A DNA stretch of 64,000 nucleotides. Source: Sclerodactyla briareus. Lineage: Eukaryota; Echinodermata; Holothuroidea; Dendrochirotida; Sclerodactylidae. The position numbers and the translations under genes are program-made. The notes under the pieces are model-generated. The model did not search any database, had not been told where the DNA came from, and worked only from the letters and a program-made list of their open reading frames with translations. Shown in pieces: positions 22,890 through 35,600 of this stretch. The number at the start of each line of letters is the position of its first letter. The first letter of the stretch is position 1. The DNA lies in contig JAODTK010000555.1 of NCBI GenBank assembly GCA_026419785.1, forward strand, positions 1,083,875 to 1,147,874, given 5' to 3'.

Positions 22890-23850
22890 GATTGACCCCT
22901 TACAACTTGAAGGACCAGGGTCAGATTGCAAGCGAGAGTTGGTTTCGTCCCTATGTGGCACATAGAGCTCTATCACGTATCCACCAAAACTTGAAACAGG
23001 TTTTTTATTTCTCCTGAATGAGCACATTTTCAAAGACTCCGACCTTGACCTTGTGACCTCGCATTCGATGTGTTTGATCCACCCAAACCGAAAATCACGG
23101 CAAATCTCTACGAACACCCTGACTGCACTAATTTCGATCGTTACCCTTTTTTAAAACCAAAACTTTGAAAAATTGCATAAGTCAAGCAATTATCACATTA
23201 ATGACCTTCCATGACCCTGACACTGTTGTTAAATTGATCAGGATTGAAGGTGTAACCATCTCCACCAAGTTTCATGGTGATTCAACCAACTTCAAAAGCT
23301 GCATAAGTATGCAAATTGTACTACTTAAATGCAAATTGGTCCCAATAAATGACTTCTGGTTACCTCGGTCACTTTCCCTGCAAATTTATCGGACTATGAA
23401 TAGACTATCTCCACCACGTTCTGAAATCTAACAAACTTTGAAAAATCGCATAAAATTATGCAAATTAGACTAACCGGTAGTTATCGCACGTATAATGCTG
23501 AAAGCGGATTCAGTTCATATACATTCACAGTTGGGTGTATTGCTGAACTGTATCACCAATGCATCTACCGCGATCAAAGATATCTGTACACAATCTCCGG
23601 CCATTTTCATTGAATTGCATATTTATGCAAATGAGTAGAGCTTGCGGGACAGAAAGTGTATGGCACATCGACACTCTTACCGTACGCCTCCCAAAAATTT
23701 CAAGCATACCGAGATTTTCACGATTCAGGAAATATCAGCCCGCAACATACGGACGAACCACAGACGGACAAACGGACAAACAGACAGACAACAACACACA
23801 CACAAACCAGTGATCGCTATGTCTCTCCTTGAACAAATTTCAGGTGAGAC
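22890..23850 (+). mobile_element. Same repeat family, copy E (5' end unclear)
   Basis: Contains gcataagtatgcaaattg, ttatgcaaattagac and accaagtttcatggtgattc modules, then a CA-rich stretch and gaacaaatttcaggtgagac, equivalent to the family's hairpin plus terminus. No gtctcgcct start was found, so it is 5'-truncated or diverged. Confidence 0.5.
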
Positions 23851-25158
23851 AAAAAACCTTTTTACCCTGTATGCCACTCACATGTTTTCCCCAAAAATGA
23901 TATGAATGACCGAGTTTAAAATTAATTAATAACTCGAAGGCAACATTCAGACCCACATTTTGGGGTTGGGTTTTTATTGTTATGGTGGCACGCAAATATT
24001 GCAGTTGGAGATGCCATGCACACCATTATATTTCGAGGTCTCCAAGACCCATCTTCTTCACTTTAATTTTAGAGATCTGAACCAGCGCTTTAACCCCACT
24101 GACCTCCACCCTTAGGGAAAACTCCCCGATTATACCCACCAACAGGTGATGCAATCGAACGGTGCTAACGCGACTTTGTGTCCACTTCACCAATGAGCAC
24201 CATGTCCTTTCACTATTCTTCGCCACATACCACACAACATCAACATATGATGGATATTTTTATTCTTGCAATTTTGACTTATAAGCTTTGTTGGCCTAAT
24301 TCCCAAATGAGTTGCCTAGGGCCTACATGTGGTGAACAATTAACTTTAGAATTGCAGCAGACTTGCCAGTAATTTACTGTAAACGAAGTCTAACTTAGGA
24401 GTTTTCACAGTAAATCACTGTAAATTCCACAGTAGTATAACGAATATTTTAATTTAAAAGCCTCTGTGGGCCATTCCAGCCTCAATGAGTGTCTAAATTA
24501 TCGACATGACAACCAGAGTAATAAATATTGTCTTTAATATGACGCGGAGACCATGCTATATAATGAAAAATAACTGCTAACCTGTCATAATTTCATCGTT
24601 TCTCCTCTCTCTTCGTACACCGTGAGTAGAAGTCTTTGTTGAAGTCAGCTGTGTGAGATTGCAGCAGAACTCTACCGCTGCCCGCGGTAGTATTGCGAAA
24701 TGTTTCTGGTAGCCTCAATACCCGCAGTCTGCACTGTACCCTTCATATTCCATCTGAAGACCTATTCACTTGATCGTGCACTTTTGGTATACACCCAGGC
24801 GCATTCTTCGACTATAAATGCCGTACTTATGCTCCGTAGTTTGTTGCCAGTCTTGGTCGATCAGACCTTTACTCTACTCCGTGGCTAGAGGATCCTGTAT
24901 CCACTGAGCCTAAATACTGATTTCCTAGGTTCTTGCGTGTGTACGGGCTTGGAACCAATGAAAACGGAAGCATCTTGGTATTCATAGAAAATTTCCTACT
25001 ATTGTCCAAGTCCAGTCACTTAGGTATTTGATTTCTCCTCGTTATTGTCTGTCCTTAAAGAGTAGTGTGGCCTGCATAATCATCTGCATCACTCTGCAGC
25101 AGTGAGCAAACAAATAGGAGGATAACTGAGATAGAATACAAGTCGATCGCCAAAAAGT

Positions 25159-27056
25159 GTCTCGCCTGGTTGCGCGATCGTGGTTTCTATTATTCACTAC
25201 CACAGACCATCGCCATGTCAAACAACATCACATTTGTCTAAAAATTCTAAAATTCCTAAAATAACTGACCAATAAGTTTTGACTCCTAATACAAAAGTCC
25301 CTTACTTGCTTTTTTTTCAGGCCCCCCCCCCCCACTCTTCTCTCCATAACTACTACCCAATTTGAATAAAGTTTTATTCGCTCAGTCAACTCCTCTTCTT
25401 CCGATCTCCCAAATCCAACTTGAAATTTACATCCCCTTTACAGCCCGGGCTTCTTTGGCCTTTTAAAAATCAATTTCCTTCTTAATTCATGCTTTTTGTT
25501 TTTTCAGGCTAGCAGGACATCCATCCATCCCCCTCCCACTGCCAGCATCAAACACCCGTCCCCCGCCTCCCCCACACCCCACAAACTATCCTCAGCAGGC
25601 AGTCAAGGAGTCCCAAAATATATCTTTAGGCAACCTCCACATCGGTCTATCTATTGATTGCCTATTTTGACATATAAATTGACATATGATAAGCAACACA
25701 GCACGACCATTTTCCAAGTACCAGGCCTCGAATAACAAACATAGGTGAGACGATTGATTGGCTACCTCTTGACTCCCTGTCGCCCTATGAATTATTGTGG
25801 GCTGTTCCGTAAGAGAGAGATTTCTATTCAGGACATTATGCAGTTATGGCTGTATGGGCAAAGTAAGTGCCAATGTGCAATCCAGGCAAATATCCGGGGG
25901 GGGGGTGATCCGGGGGGGGGGTGTTGGCATGCAACCCGGTATAAGAGAGGAAAGATTTTTTTTTTTTTTTAAGAGTATTTTGTAATGTCGAATCAACCTA
26001 ATCAAATTGGTGGAGTAATAGAGGTTTGCTTGTGGGCAGCTTATAAACAGCAGTAAAGTTAATTGTCACAGGAGCTATGGTTTAACTCGTTCCTCAGTGC
26101 TTTATTCTAACAGAAGCTATTATATAGGGAATTCAATCAATTCATGAACATCAAACACATCATATTCAGAAAATGTTAACGAAGACCATACCTACTGATT
26201 TTGGTAAAATTCTTACCAAGTTGGAAAGTGGAATAAATTATGCAATTAGGCCAACAATTAGCTTCTAACAGCAGTAAAATTGTCACAGGAGCTATGGTTT
26301 ACTCGTTAGTGCTTTATTTTAAACAGAACTATTATATGATGCAGAATGGAATTCAATCAAATTCTGAACATCAAACTTATCAGATTCCAGAAAATGCTAA
26401 CGGACCAGACTACTGAGTTTGGCGAAATTCTTACCAATTTGGATATTGGAATAATTTGCAAATTAGGGCACAATACCATCCCCTCTACTGACCCTAGTTG
26501 TACCTTAAAAATGATCATGATCAAAGGCGGATCAGCTACCATGTTTGTGGAAATCCAACAAACTTTCCAAAATGCTAATATGCAAATGGACACATTAGGA
26601 CCTCCAGTGACCCGACTTTTAAATTATTCTGGAACCATGATGGTAGACCAACACCACTAGTTCATAAAAATCCGACAAATGGCAAAATTGGCTAAATTAT
26701 GCAAATTGGAATACTAATTAGACACATTTTAGGCTGAAAATCTAATCAGTTTATTACCTGTCATCCAGGTCTACTGCCAATAAATCACTGTGACACATAC
26801 GGTTCTCGTGCAATCTTGCTAACGAGTCTGAACAATAAATTACATATAAAAATAAGCTAATACCCAACTTAAGACTTTGCTGCCCAAAATCTAATCAGAT
26901 CGTGTACCACCAACCCCGGTTTGCTAAACACAAAATTTCTCATAATCGGCCTCACGGTTTGGAGAAATCCATGTAACAAGAAAGTGTGACACACACCACC
27001 CACACACAACACGCCATAGTGACCACTAAGTCTGCCTGAATGCATTCAGGCGAGAC
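25159..27056 (+). mobile_element. Same repeat family, copy B (1.9 kb, with insertion)
   Basis: Starts gtctcgcctggttgcgcgat and ends with the perfect 16-bp palindrome cctgaatgcattcagg plus cgagac. Compared with copy C it carries about 0.75 kb extra at about 25310-26090, with poly-C, poly-G and poly-T tracts. An internal unit of about 220 bp (cagtaaaattgtcacaggagc...) is tandemly duplicated at about 26050 and 26270. Confidence 0.72.
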
Positions 27057-27059
27057 AAA

Positions 27060-29880
27060 AACAAAGGGGAGAATGGGATGATAAAACACCACACTCAGCT
27101 CGATAGGACTAAGTTCTGGATCTATCTTGTCCAAAGGTTGTCAGACTGTGACCTCGTGACTCAGATGACCTATGACCTTCCCCCAAACAATGGGGATTAT
27201 GTACTCATCACGGGGAAAGACCCAATGACCAAGTGTGAGTTTCATCTATCCAGTTGGGGGTCAAGTTATCCAGGTGTCAAACACACACGCTGCGCGCACA
27301 CACAGTTAGGGCTAAAACAGAAACAGGATGATGAACGGGCATCACACATCAGAATGGTCGTATATATGTATGAGACATGTGTGCGATTTGCATGGAGAGG
27401 CGGATGGGATAGATGACGGAAGACTATATACCGTATGAAGCTTATCAAATTGGCTACGTGATCCACCATGATCGTACGATCTATTCTTGAATCTACTGCA
27501 GACCCCAGGTTGTCAGCTTCACATAGAACATTGTAACTTTGTAACATTTTTTTTTAAGCGGGAGGGGGGGGGGGGGGGGGTTGGGGGGAGGGGGTAATCA
27601 ACATTGAGGGATGTAATAAGCGTTGGTTCGAAACGTGCCAAAGTGTGTTTTGTTGCCCGGAGTTTATAGGTTCACGAGATTCATTGGAGCAGAGCTCCAC
27701 TTGAAAATGGTCAAAAATAAACTTTCCTAAAGTGTGCTGAAAACATCCTGATGTTTTGCACGGCATTTTATTGCAAATTGTCTTAGGTAACAATGTTGCT
27801 GACTTTTCCACTCAAGCAGGGTCCTAATTTTGCTGAACTTGTCTTTCACTCAGAGTTCAAGCCTTAGAATATTCTAGTCGACACTTCTAGATCCATCTAA
27901 TTGTATAATTGGTTCTTGAGGATAGGCAAGACCAGATTACGCGCGTCACCTAACACGGCCAATTACAAGACGGAAGGAGGGGGGGGGGGGGGGGGTTGGG
28001 GGGGTGACTCGTGGCCAAAACTCGTCAAAAACATGGCCAACCTCTAATGCAGTTACAGTACCTACAAATACTCACAACTGAGCAAAAGAGTGCGGCTGCG
28101 GGCGGAGCGTGAGAGAATTCCAGCATATTTTCAGGACTAAGGTGAAAACTCTGAGTGCAAAGTTCCAGTAATCGTTTTGATTTTGCCTTTATTGTGCTAC
28201 AGCTTCCAGAATAGGAAGCCAATTGTTTTCACCTCGATCGCTGGGATTCATTGGGAGGGGTAACTCGGCCCTCTGTTCCCCTTGTTACGACACTTGACGT
28301 CCACGCCAGAGCAATCGTGATATGACATTGTGTGTCGGAGCCTAAAAACAACTGTGATTATGATAGGACCTGTACATTCAGGCTGAAGCAATAGTGATAC
28401 GACCTGTTGTTTAGGCGAGAGCATTGTGACTTGTGAGCGTTTTTTTTTTTTTTTTCAGGCTATTGAGCTAATGTTGACCTTCCACTGCCAGCCTGTCCTG
28501 TCTGACAACCTACCGATCTGTCCATGCTTGGTCAGATATTATTGACTAGTGCTGCCGACGGTGTTTCAGGGATTTCAGGTAATGTCATTGAGTGCATTAT
28601 GAACCTACAAATCTACAAATGCTCTCTCATACAGATTCGTGGATTACCATCTACTCTGTGCACTGTTATCCTGGACTAGTGCTGCCAACAGAGTGTTCTG
28701 GGTCAAGAAGCATTGGCATGGCTCCATACAAAGCCTTCCTATATCATTATGAAGCTAGAGAGGTTCAGTGCTAAGCACCGGATTTGTTTGCAATGGAATC
28801 ACTGCGGTCAACTATGGTTTACAGGGCTTCTGCGCATCCTGCCGGTTCTACTGTGCAGGAGCAACAGCAATGCAAGACTCCATCTGTTAGAACTCTATTA
28901 ACAAACTATTGATTCACCATTTAACCCGATTCCGTGGAGTTACCGACGGATGACTATTGAACACAATCAGTGTATGGAATTAATTAAGACCATGGCCAAT
29001 GTCTTTAGACGTTCTTTTCTGCGAGAACAATTCCAGATTGGAACAGTTCTAGTTTTAATATACGAAATTGAGTGGTACTTGGGTATCTTCTTGTAGTGCG
29101 CGTCCTCTTTTCATGACACACCAATTCTTCGCTAAACTTGTGCCTGTTGTTGCTCCCCTATTCCGTGATGTCTACTAGTTAGTGTTTGCATAGTACTGGA
29201 CAAGACAATTTCAATTCCCTCTTGGGAGAATGTTTGCTGCAATCCTTTGAGATGTGTGGATATGTTGGAGACGTGCTCAAAGACATTTATTATTAGGGAA
29301 GGGGGGTCATACATTAACATCTCTGACACATTGCAACCCAAGCCACAAAATGGGCCCCTTGCAAATGACACTTTGAAGCTGCAAACAAATCTCTTACAGT
29401 CCATACTCGTGCGCCGTCCTGTCTGCACTAAGTACAAGGCCAGTTTATTTATATTATTAGATAGCTCGACCACATTTCGGATTGTGGTAGTTCAGACATT
29501 CGTCCGAATAGCCTGATAAAAGGAACACCTGCCCACATAGTGGTTGTGGTTTCCTCTTCACTCCCACATTTCAGGCAAGTTTGGATGTCCTTATTCGACC
29601 CATGTTTTTACGGTGTTTCTGAAGATTACAGCGCTCCTGTGAGGACCTGTAACGCCCAGACAATTTACTTGTGACTCTCTGTGACTCTTCAATACCATAA
29701 AGTAATATTAGTGTACTCAATCTTGAAGGAAACACATCCACAATCACCCAAATACATGACGCCTATCCATGGCCACCTCTACTTAATTAGGATTAATTAG
29801 TTAGGATGAATTCCTCATCTGTGTGGGGGTTGTCAATGAGAAAAGGAACAAGCCAAGCAAAATGAGACATTTTCTATATA
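27060..29880. other. Intergenic with G-tracts, no gene recognised
   Basis: Contains long G runs at about 27563-27580 and 27977-27995 and a poly-T run followed by cag at 28440-28458. The latter mimics a splice acceptor, but no conserved coding sequence follows it. Confidence 0.5.
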
Positions 29881-32546
29881 AATATTTCTTCGATTTTATT
29901 AGTGAATCCGTTCCATATACTAAAACATAAAAGGTGTGGGTTACTGAATATTCACGGTAATAATTGGTTAGGGTAATAAGACTTACTTCCACTTAGCAAT
30001 ATCATCAGAGATATTTTATTGCAAAGATATGAACAAAGATTTAGGCCACAAGAGGAAGCAGCCCTGAGAGAAATCGCACAACTCGAAATGTTTCAGTATG
30101 AAATGACACCGACACGCTTTCAGTGACCTATCTACGAAACAAATGAATGAAATGTGATCCACAACACCAGAACCAATGATAACAAACTCATTGACTAAAG
30201 GAAGGAATGTTCACAGTAAAATCTCCCAAACGTTTGTTTTGCAGCTGATGCTATGTGAAAATTTTCCACAAAGGACCACTAATAAAAAGGTAGCAGTTTA
30301 CTAGCCTCACATTTGTACACCAAGTTTATAGTTGAGTTGAGTTTAACAACATGCCAAATGAGGTTTTAAGAAAGCATGATCCAAAGACAATAAAGTTTAA
30401 AAGTTGCTTGTGAAGTTTAAAAGTTGCTTGTAAAGATTACACTCCAAAAACGAAAACAAAATAGGTATCGGTTGAGTATCCCCCCCAAAAAGTTCTTTGA
30501 GGTTGGAAACAGGGAAGTATTCCTGGTGGATGAATGTGGGTATGGGAGTAATCAAAACAGTAAACCAAAACATGGTCCGGCAACAATGTCACAATTGCAA
30601 TGGATCTGTCATCACTGTGAAGCAAATAAACATGGATAAAGTGAGTAAAGAAACATCGAAACATTCTAGAAGAAACCATTCCCCAGTTAGGAAAAACTAT
30701 TCCTGAATGATGTGGGATAAAAAATAATTGAGCTAAAAGAAGTGAACTGAATTGGATTCAACACTCCAAATAAACAATTCAGCCATATAGGACTTGTGTA
30801 CGCCACAAAACATTTCAATGATTGCTGAAAATAGGTCTAACTATCAATTCATTTCTTTGGGATATATCCCCCCATCCATGTCTGAGAAAGTTCTGTTCAG
30901 TTATCTCCATCTCCACTCGCCAGTTACATCTTTGTATAGGAGCCACTCACAAGACTGCTGGGTTTAGTATGACTATAGTCTTGCGTTAAACAATTATTGT
31001 TTTAGACCTTCTTGAAGCTGGATTGTTCTTGTCTGTCTACGCAAAAAATATGCAGCCCGACTGACTGAAATAATTGTCTTGTCCAAATTACCAAAATAAG
31101 GGCATGGTCATGTGAGCAGAATCATGTTTGAATTGTCAAACTGCTAAACGGCAATCCTCGAAACCACATGTTGCCTGTGGGTATTGTATGAATGCTAAAA
31201 GCAGGTAAAAATAGATCTATAGGTATCCTAATGATTGGCACTACAAGTTACTGAAACTGCAAATTATGCATACATGATTAAAATCCTATAATTTCCTAAT
31301 TGCATAATGTTTACTGTTCACTTGTAAAATGTACGGTGCAGCAGGAATAAGATTGATTACATAATATCACAACATTTAAAACTACTCATACAACATTTCA
31401 GAATTTTCTCTTTGGCTACAAATGTTGAATAATTCATTTTGAAAAAAAGATGCCCGAAATGCTATCATGATCGTAATTGAAATGCACCTTCCTTCCTACT
31501 ACAGAAACAATCTGCAACTAAAAAATAACCCAAAACCCCATGCTCCCACTATCAATTCAGTTTCATCGAAATCCCCGAATGTAGATATTGTAATATCAAT
31601 TAATTAAATTCGATCAAACTATCATCGCAAAGTACCCCAAGCAAAAAAAGGCTAAACGTTTCATTTCATACATTCAGATAATTTCATATTAGAATAAACC
31701 ACATACTTCAATCAGTTGACAAGATGACAATGAAGTACAGTTTGTGACATGATTACAGCGAGTTTGGACCCAATTCCCACGATCATTATACCATGAGCAT
31801 ATATACAGCGTAAAAAAATTGGCATTCACTAACGAGAAAAAAAATAGAAGAGCCAGCCACGGCTCTTACTTAAAATTATGATGAAAACTACAAATATTTT
31901 CAAACTGATTAGTTATAAATGAGGGTAATGCATTTCTGATAAATAATGATATCTATCTACTCCTAAGGGTAATCCAATACCAGAAATCTGCTTATGGTGT
32001 ACTTCATCATGTTTACTACAAGCAAATGATGCAGTAGATCTCTCGGAACCATCCCAAGTGAATAATTCTGCCAGATTACATTCTATTTAATAGGCGATCA
32101 GTGACTGGGCGTTTCTCTTGGCAATTGTCCAGCAAAAACATCTTGCCTGGTCGTAACATCTGTGACAAGTCCAATGAGTCCATCCACATACATACTCTCA
32201 CAAGAACATATGCAACAAAATAACGTGAAACACACCTTAATAATTAGAACATACACCTGTTCTCACAGCATCACTCCACACAGTCAGTGCACAAATATGT
32301 GGTGACACTGATTGAGTATCCAGCTCATACACCATCCTATGATCAGAGTAATTCCACAGCCAAATCCATATTGATAAGATGAAGTGTGGTGATATCATTC
32401 CCTTTCACACACTAGAGAGTAGATTGAGCTTATTCCACAGCCACAGCCAAATCTATATTGATGAATTTTTGGTAACGACATGTATACCATGTGGGTTCTT
32501 AACAGCATCTATATCAGATGACACAGTCAAGATCGGGATGTGAGGA
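29880..32546 (-). other. AT-rich region downstream of the PARP stop, possible 3' UTR
   Basis: No gene on either strand. It directly follows the PARP stop codon on the - strand. The complement of AATAAA (tttatt) occurs at about 29894 and 30012. Which part is transcribed cannot be told. Confidence 0.35.
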
Positions 32547-32672
32547 TTACTCTGTAAACTGGACAAGATACCGTAGCAGACCTGTTCTCGGTGTAGACCA
32601 CAATCTCATCGTACGTCCGCCATAGATCCTGGCCTTTCCTGACCGTCATTTCCCCCATCTGGCAGTTTGCCC
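32547..32672 (-). CDS. PARP-like gene terminal exon, catalytic Glu and stop
   Basis: Follows ctttag. Encodes ANCQMGEMTVRKGQDLWRTY then DEIVVYTENR and, after one shift, LLRYLVQFTE and TAA (complement of 32547-32549). YDEIVVY matches YNEYIVY, which carries the triad Glu that supports polymer elongation in PARP1. Confidence 0.9.
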
Positions 32673-35600
32673 CTAAAAGCAAGAGACAGAGGCCATGTGA
32701 TTCCTTGCCTGTGTGGCCAACCTGTGTGGTTTGATTTTTGGATAATATTAGGTTTATTGATTGATTGGGGAAGATTATGGATTTGAATCCTGTGAAAGGC
32801 TGATCAGCTTCTCCAATGTGTCCTCATACCAGGCACCCTTATCTCTTTCATCTCTATCACAATTTCCTCTAACTTCCCCCTTTCACCATAAGAAAATTGG
32901 TACTCACCGTCGGGAGCCTAAGGTTGAAGGTCCTGGTTCGACAGTTACGGCCAACCCCCAGCATGGAATTGAACCCTGGCTGAATTCCTCCATATGGCAT
33001 CGGACTGAGCTTCCCCACTGCAACCTGAATTTTGTATAGGACAGGGAGGAGTGCTGTGAGTCCCACAAATCTGCAAAACCTAAATGCCCACAATCCAGCA
33101 ATATGATTTGGCTCTGTCGGGCCAGGTTAAGACTTCTTATGGTGAATAACTGTCTGCAAAATGGGTTCCAAGGCACGAAAGACTGAAGAGCCACGGGCCA
33201 CTCCCCATCAATTCCAGGAGACTCTTGATAAGACTGATACATTTGCAAGGCATTCTCTACGTCCACTAACCTTCACAGGTCCTGACTTACAGGTGGGCAG
33301 AGTGAGCCATTCAGCTGGTGTTCACTTCTTTGTACCGTCCACTGTGCAAATATCATACATCCAGGAGACTCCAGATAGGACTACTACTGTGGCCTCTCTA
33401 TTTGATTCTGTTTACTAGTAACCCACAGAGTTCTGACGCGTCACAGGAGGTAGAGACATAAGCCTCGGGTTCACTCCTGATGTACCGTACCACTGTGCCA
33501 ATCCCCATCACATCCCTCCCAGGGGACTCCGGGATAGGGCGGCTTAAACAATGTGGCACCTCTTACTGGTCACTAGTAACCTCACATGTCCTGACATTAC
33601 AGGTGGGTGGAGGACTAGCCTTGGGTTCACTCCTGATGACATACCACTGTGAACACTCCCAATCACACGTTCCAGGGGACTCAGGATAGGACTGCTACAT
33701 GTGGCACTCTCTATGTTCACTAGGAACCTCACATGGTCTCAGGTTACCGGGTGGGTAAGGGAGACATAGGCCTTGGTTGTTAACTTATGAGGTACCAACC
33801 ACTGTGCACTCATGTCATCCACATACCTTCCAGGGGACTCCGGGGATAGGACTGGCTACATGTGGCAACTCTCTAATGTTCACTAGCAAACCTACATGGT
33901 TCCTCAGGTTTACAGGTGGGTAGGTGAGACCATGAGCCTGGGTGTTCCACTTTGATGTACCATACCACTCCCCCATAATCTGCCCAGTGGATTCTGGATA
34001 GGACTGCTAATGTGGCACTCTCTATGTGCACTAGTAAAACTCACATGGTCCTCAGGTTAACAGTGGGTGGAGTGAGACCATAAGCCTTGGTGGCAACTTC
34101 TGAAGTACCATACCACTCCCCATTACATCCCTCCCAGTGGATCCGGATAGGAATGCACATGAACACTCACTACTGTCACTAGTAAACCCACTTTCAAGGG
34201 GTGGGGGAGACATTTAAGGAGTCAACCATTGTCATCAAAAAAGTATGAGTAAGAGCAATCAGGCTTATATGGAGGGAGATCAAAGTTACAATATCTTTTT
34301 TATCGGATCGACTCTTCAAACACACTCAATACTAATTGATTGAAATAATAATTACAATTCATAATCATCTTTTCGAATCTGCTAAAAAGGAGGGCTTGTG
34401 TCTATGGTCATTCAACCAAATGAGGAGAAGAAGCATTGTCAGCAGATTGTTCATAATCATTTCGTTAATGACCTTTGCCTACAAATCCTCTGACAACCCA
34501 TACATACATGTGCATGACATCTAAATATCAACACTAGTCAGCTGTCACAATCAAACCCAATATATTCTCCACCATAGAGTCTACTAACCGACTTGTGAAA
34601 TGATCATCCTGGCCTACAAGACATACCCACATGTACCATCAGTAACGAAAGTAATCATGCTCGCATACAGGGAAACAGAAGGACCGACAGACGTGTTGGT
34701 AGACAGATACATACCTCACACAACAGCAGGAACTTGGTGCGCCCTGGTGGTTAGAAGTTTTGGCAGTAATTCAAACTCTTTTGAACAACTGGAGATGTGT
34801 AAAACACCCTGCGGGAATAAGAAACAAGAGGAAATCAGTGTCAATTGTTACAACACAGATGTGCATTACACTATGGCAAAACATAATATGTATTTCCTAC
34901 ATGATTATGCACATTTTATGATTCACCTGTGTGGCTTCATTGGCTGTGTAGGTCTGTCTTGCAGTGGTGGACATTTAAGAAGAATGGATCTGAGAATCTG
35001 CGACACATTTCACAATTCTTGCTTCCACCAACTTATCGACATTCCGGGAAAAAACCAACCTATATCTTCACCTGTCTATACAGATTACCATTGTTTTCAA
35101 GTGACAATATCCCATTACAGCAATACTGTTTAGGTATATGAATTTTTTTGATACATGTGGCTCTACTGACTGGCGAAGGGTCTGTCCCCCCATCCATTTT
35201 ATATTGATACTGAAGAAATTATTCGGGATATATTATAAATTAATCAGTCCTCCTTACAACATTCTCGCCAAGAATGAACTCTGCCAAACTCATTTACCCA
35301 TATAAGCCGGAAAACCTAGATATCGCTTGATGGGAGATCAGTCAGTTTTTAGATTAACATGAAACTAATGGGATTTCATGCTACATGAATTACCATTTTT
35401 CGCATTACACATTCTTCCACCTTTTGGAACTATGACCCATTTCATTCTCACCTTCCTATATAGAAAGAGAAAATCATTCGCTTTCAAGATACTGTAGCGA
35501 TTCTTGATTACATAGTAAGTTATAATTCACAGCTCTTGCACTGTGCCATCAAACGAACATGCAGGAGTGAGGCCCATTGTATTTTTACCTCTCCATACAG

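Noticed and set aside
27035-27056. Helitron 3' end (hairpin near terminus)
   Set aside because: The hairpin is not followed by CTRR, and the left end is an inverted complement of the right end, which fits a TIR-type element rather than a Helitron.
28440-28560. Poly-T plus cag as a splice acceptor of another gene
   Set aside because: The downstream sequence shows no conserved coding signal and no matching donor or neighbouring exons were seen.
32908-33100. tRNA-derived SINE (reversed B-box-like gaattgaaccctgg)
   Set aside because: The opposite strand reads as a PARP catalytic exon with good splice sites (LYKIQVAVGK, PYGG, GVGRN), which explains the sequence better.
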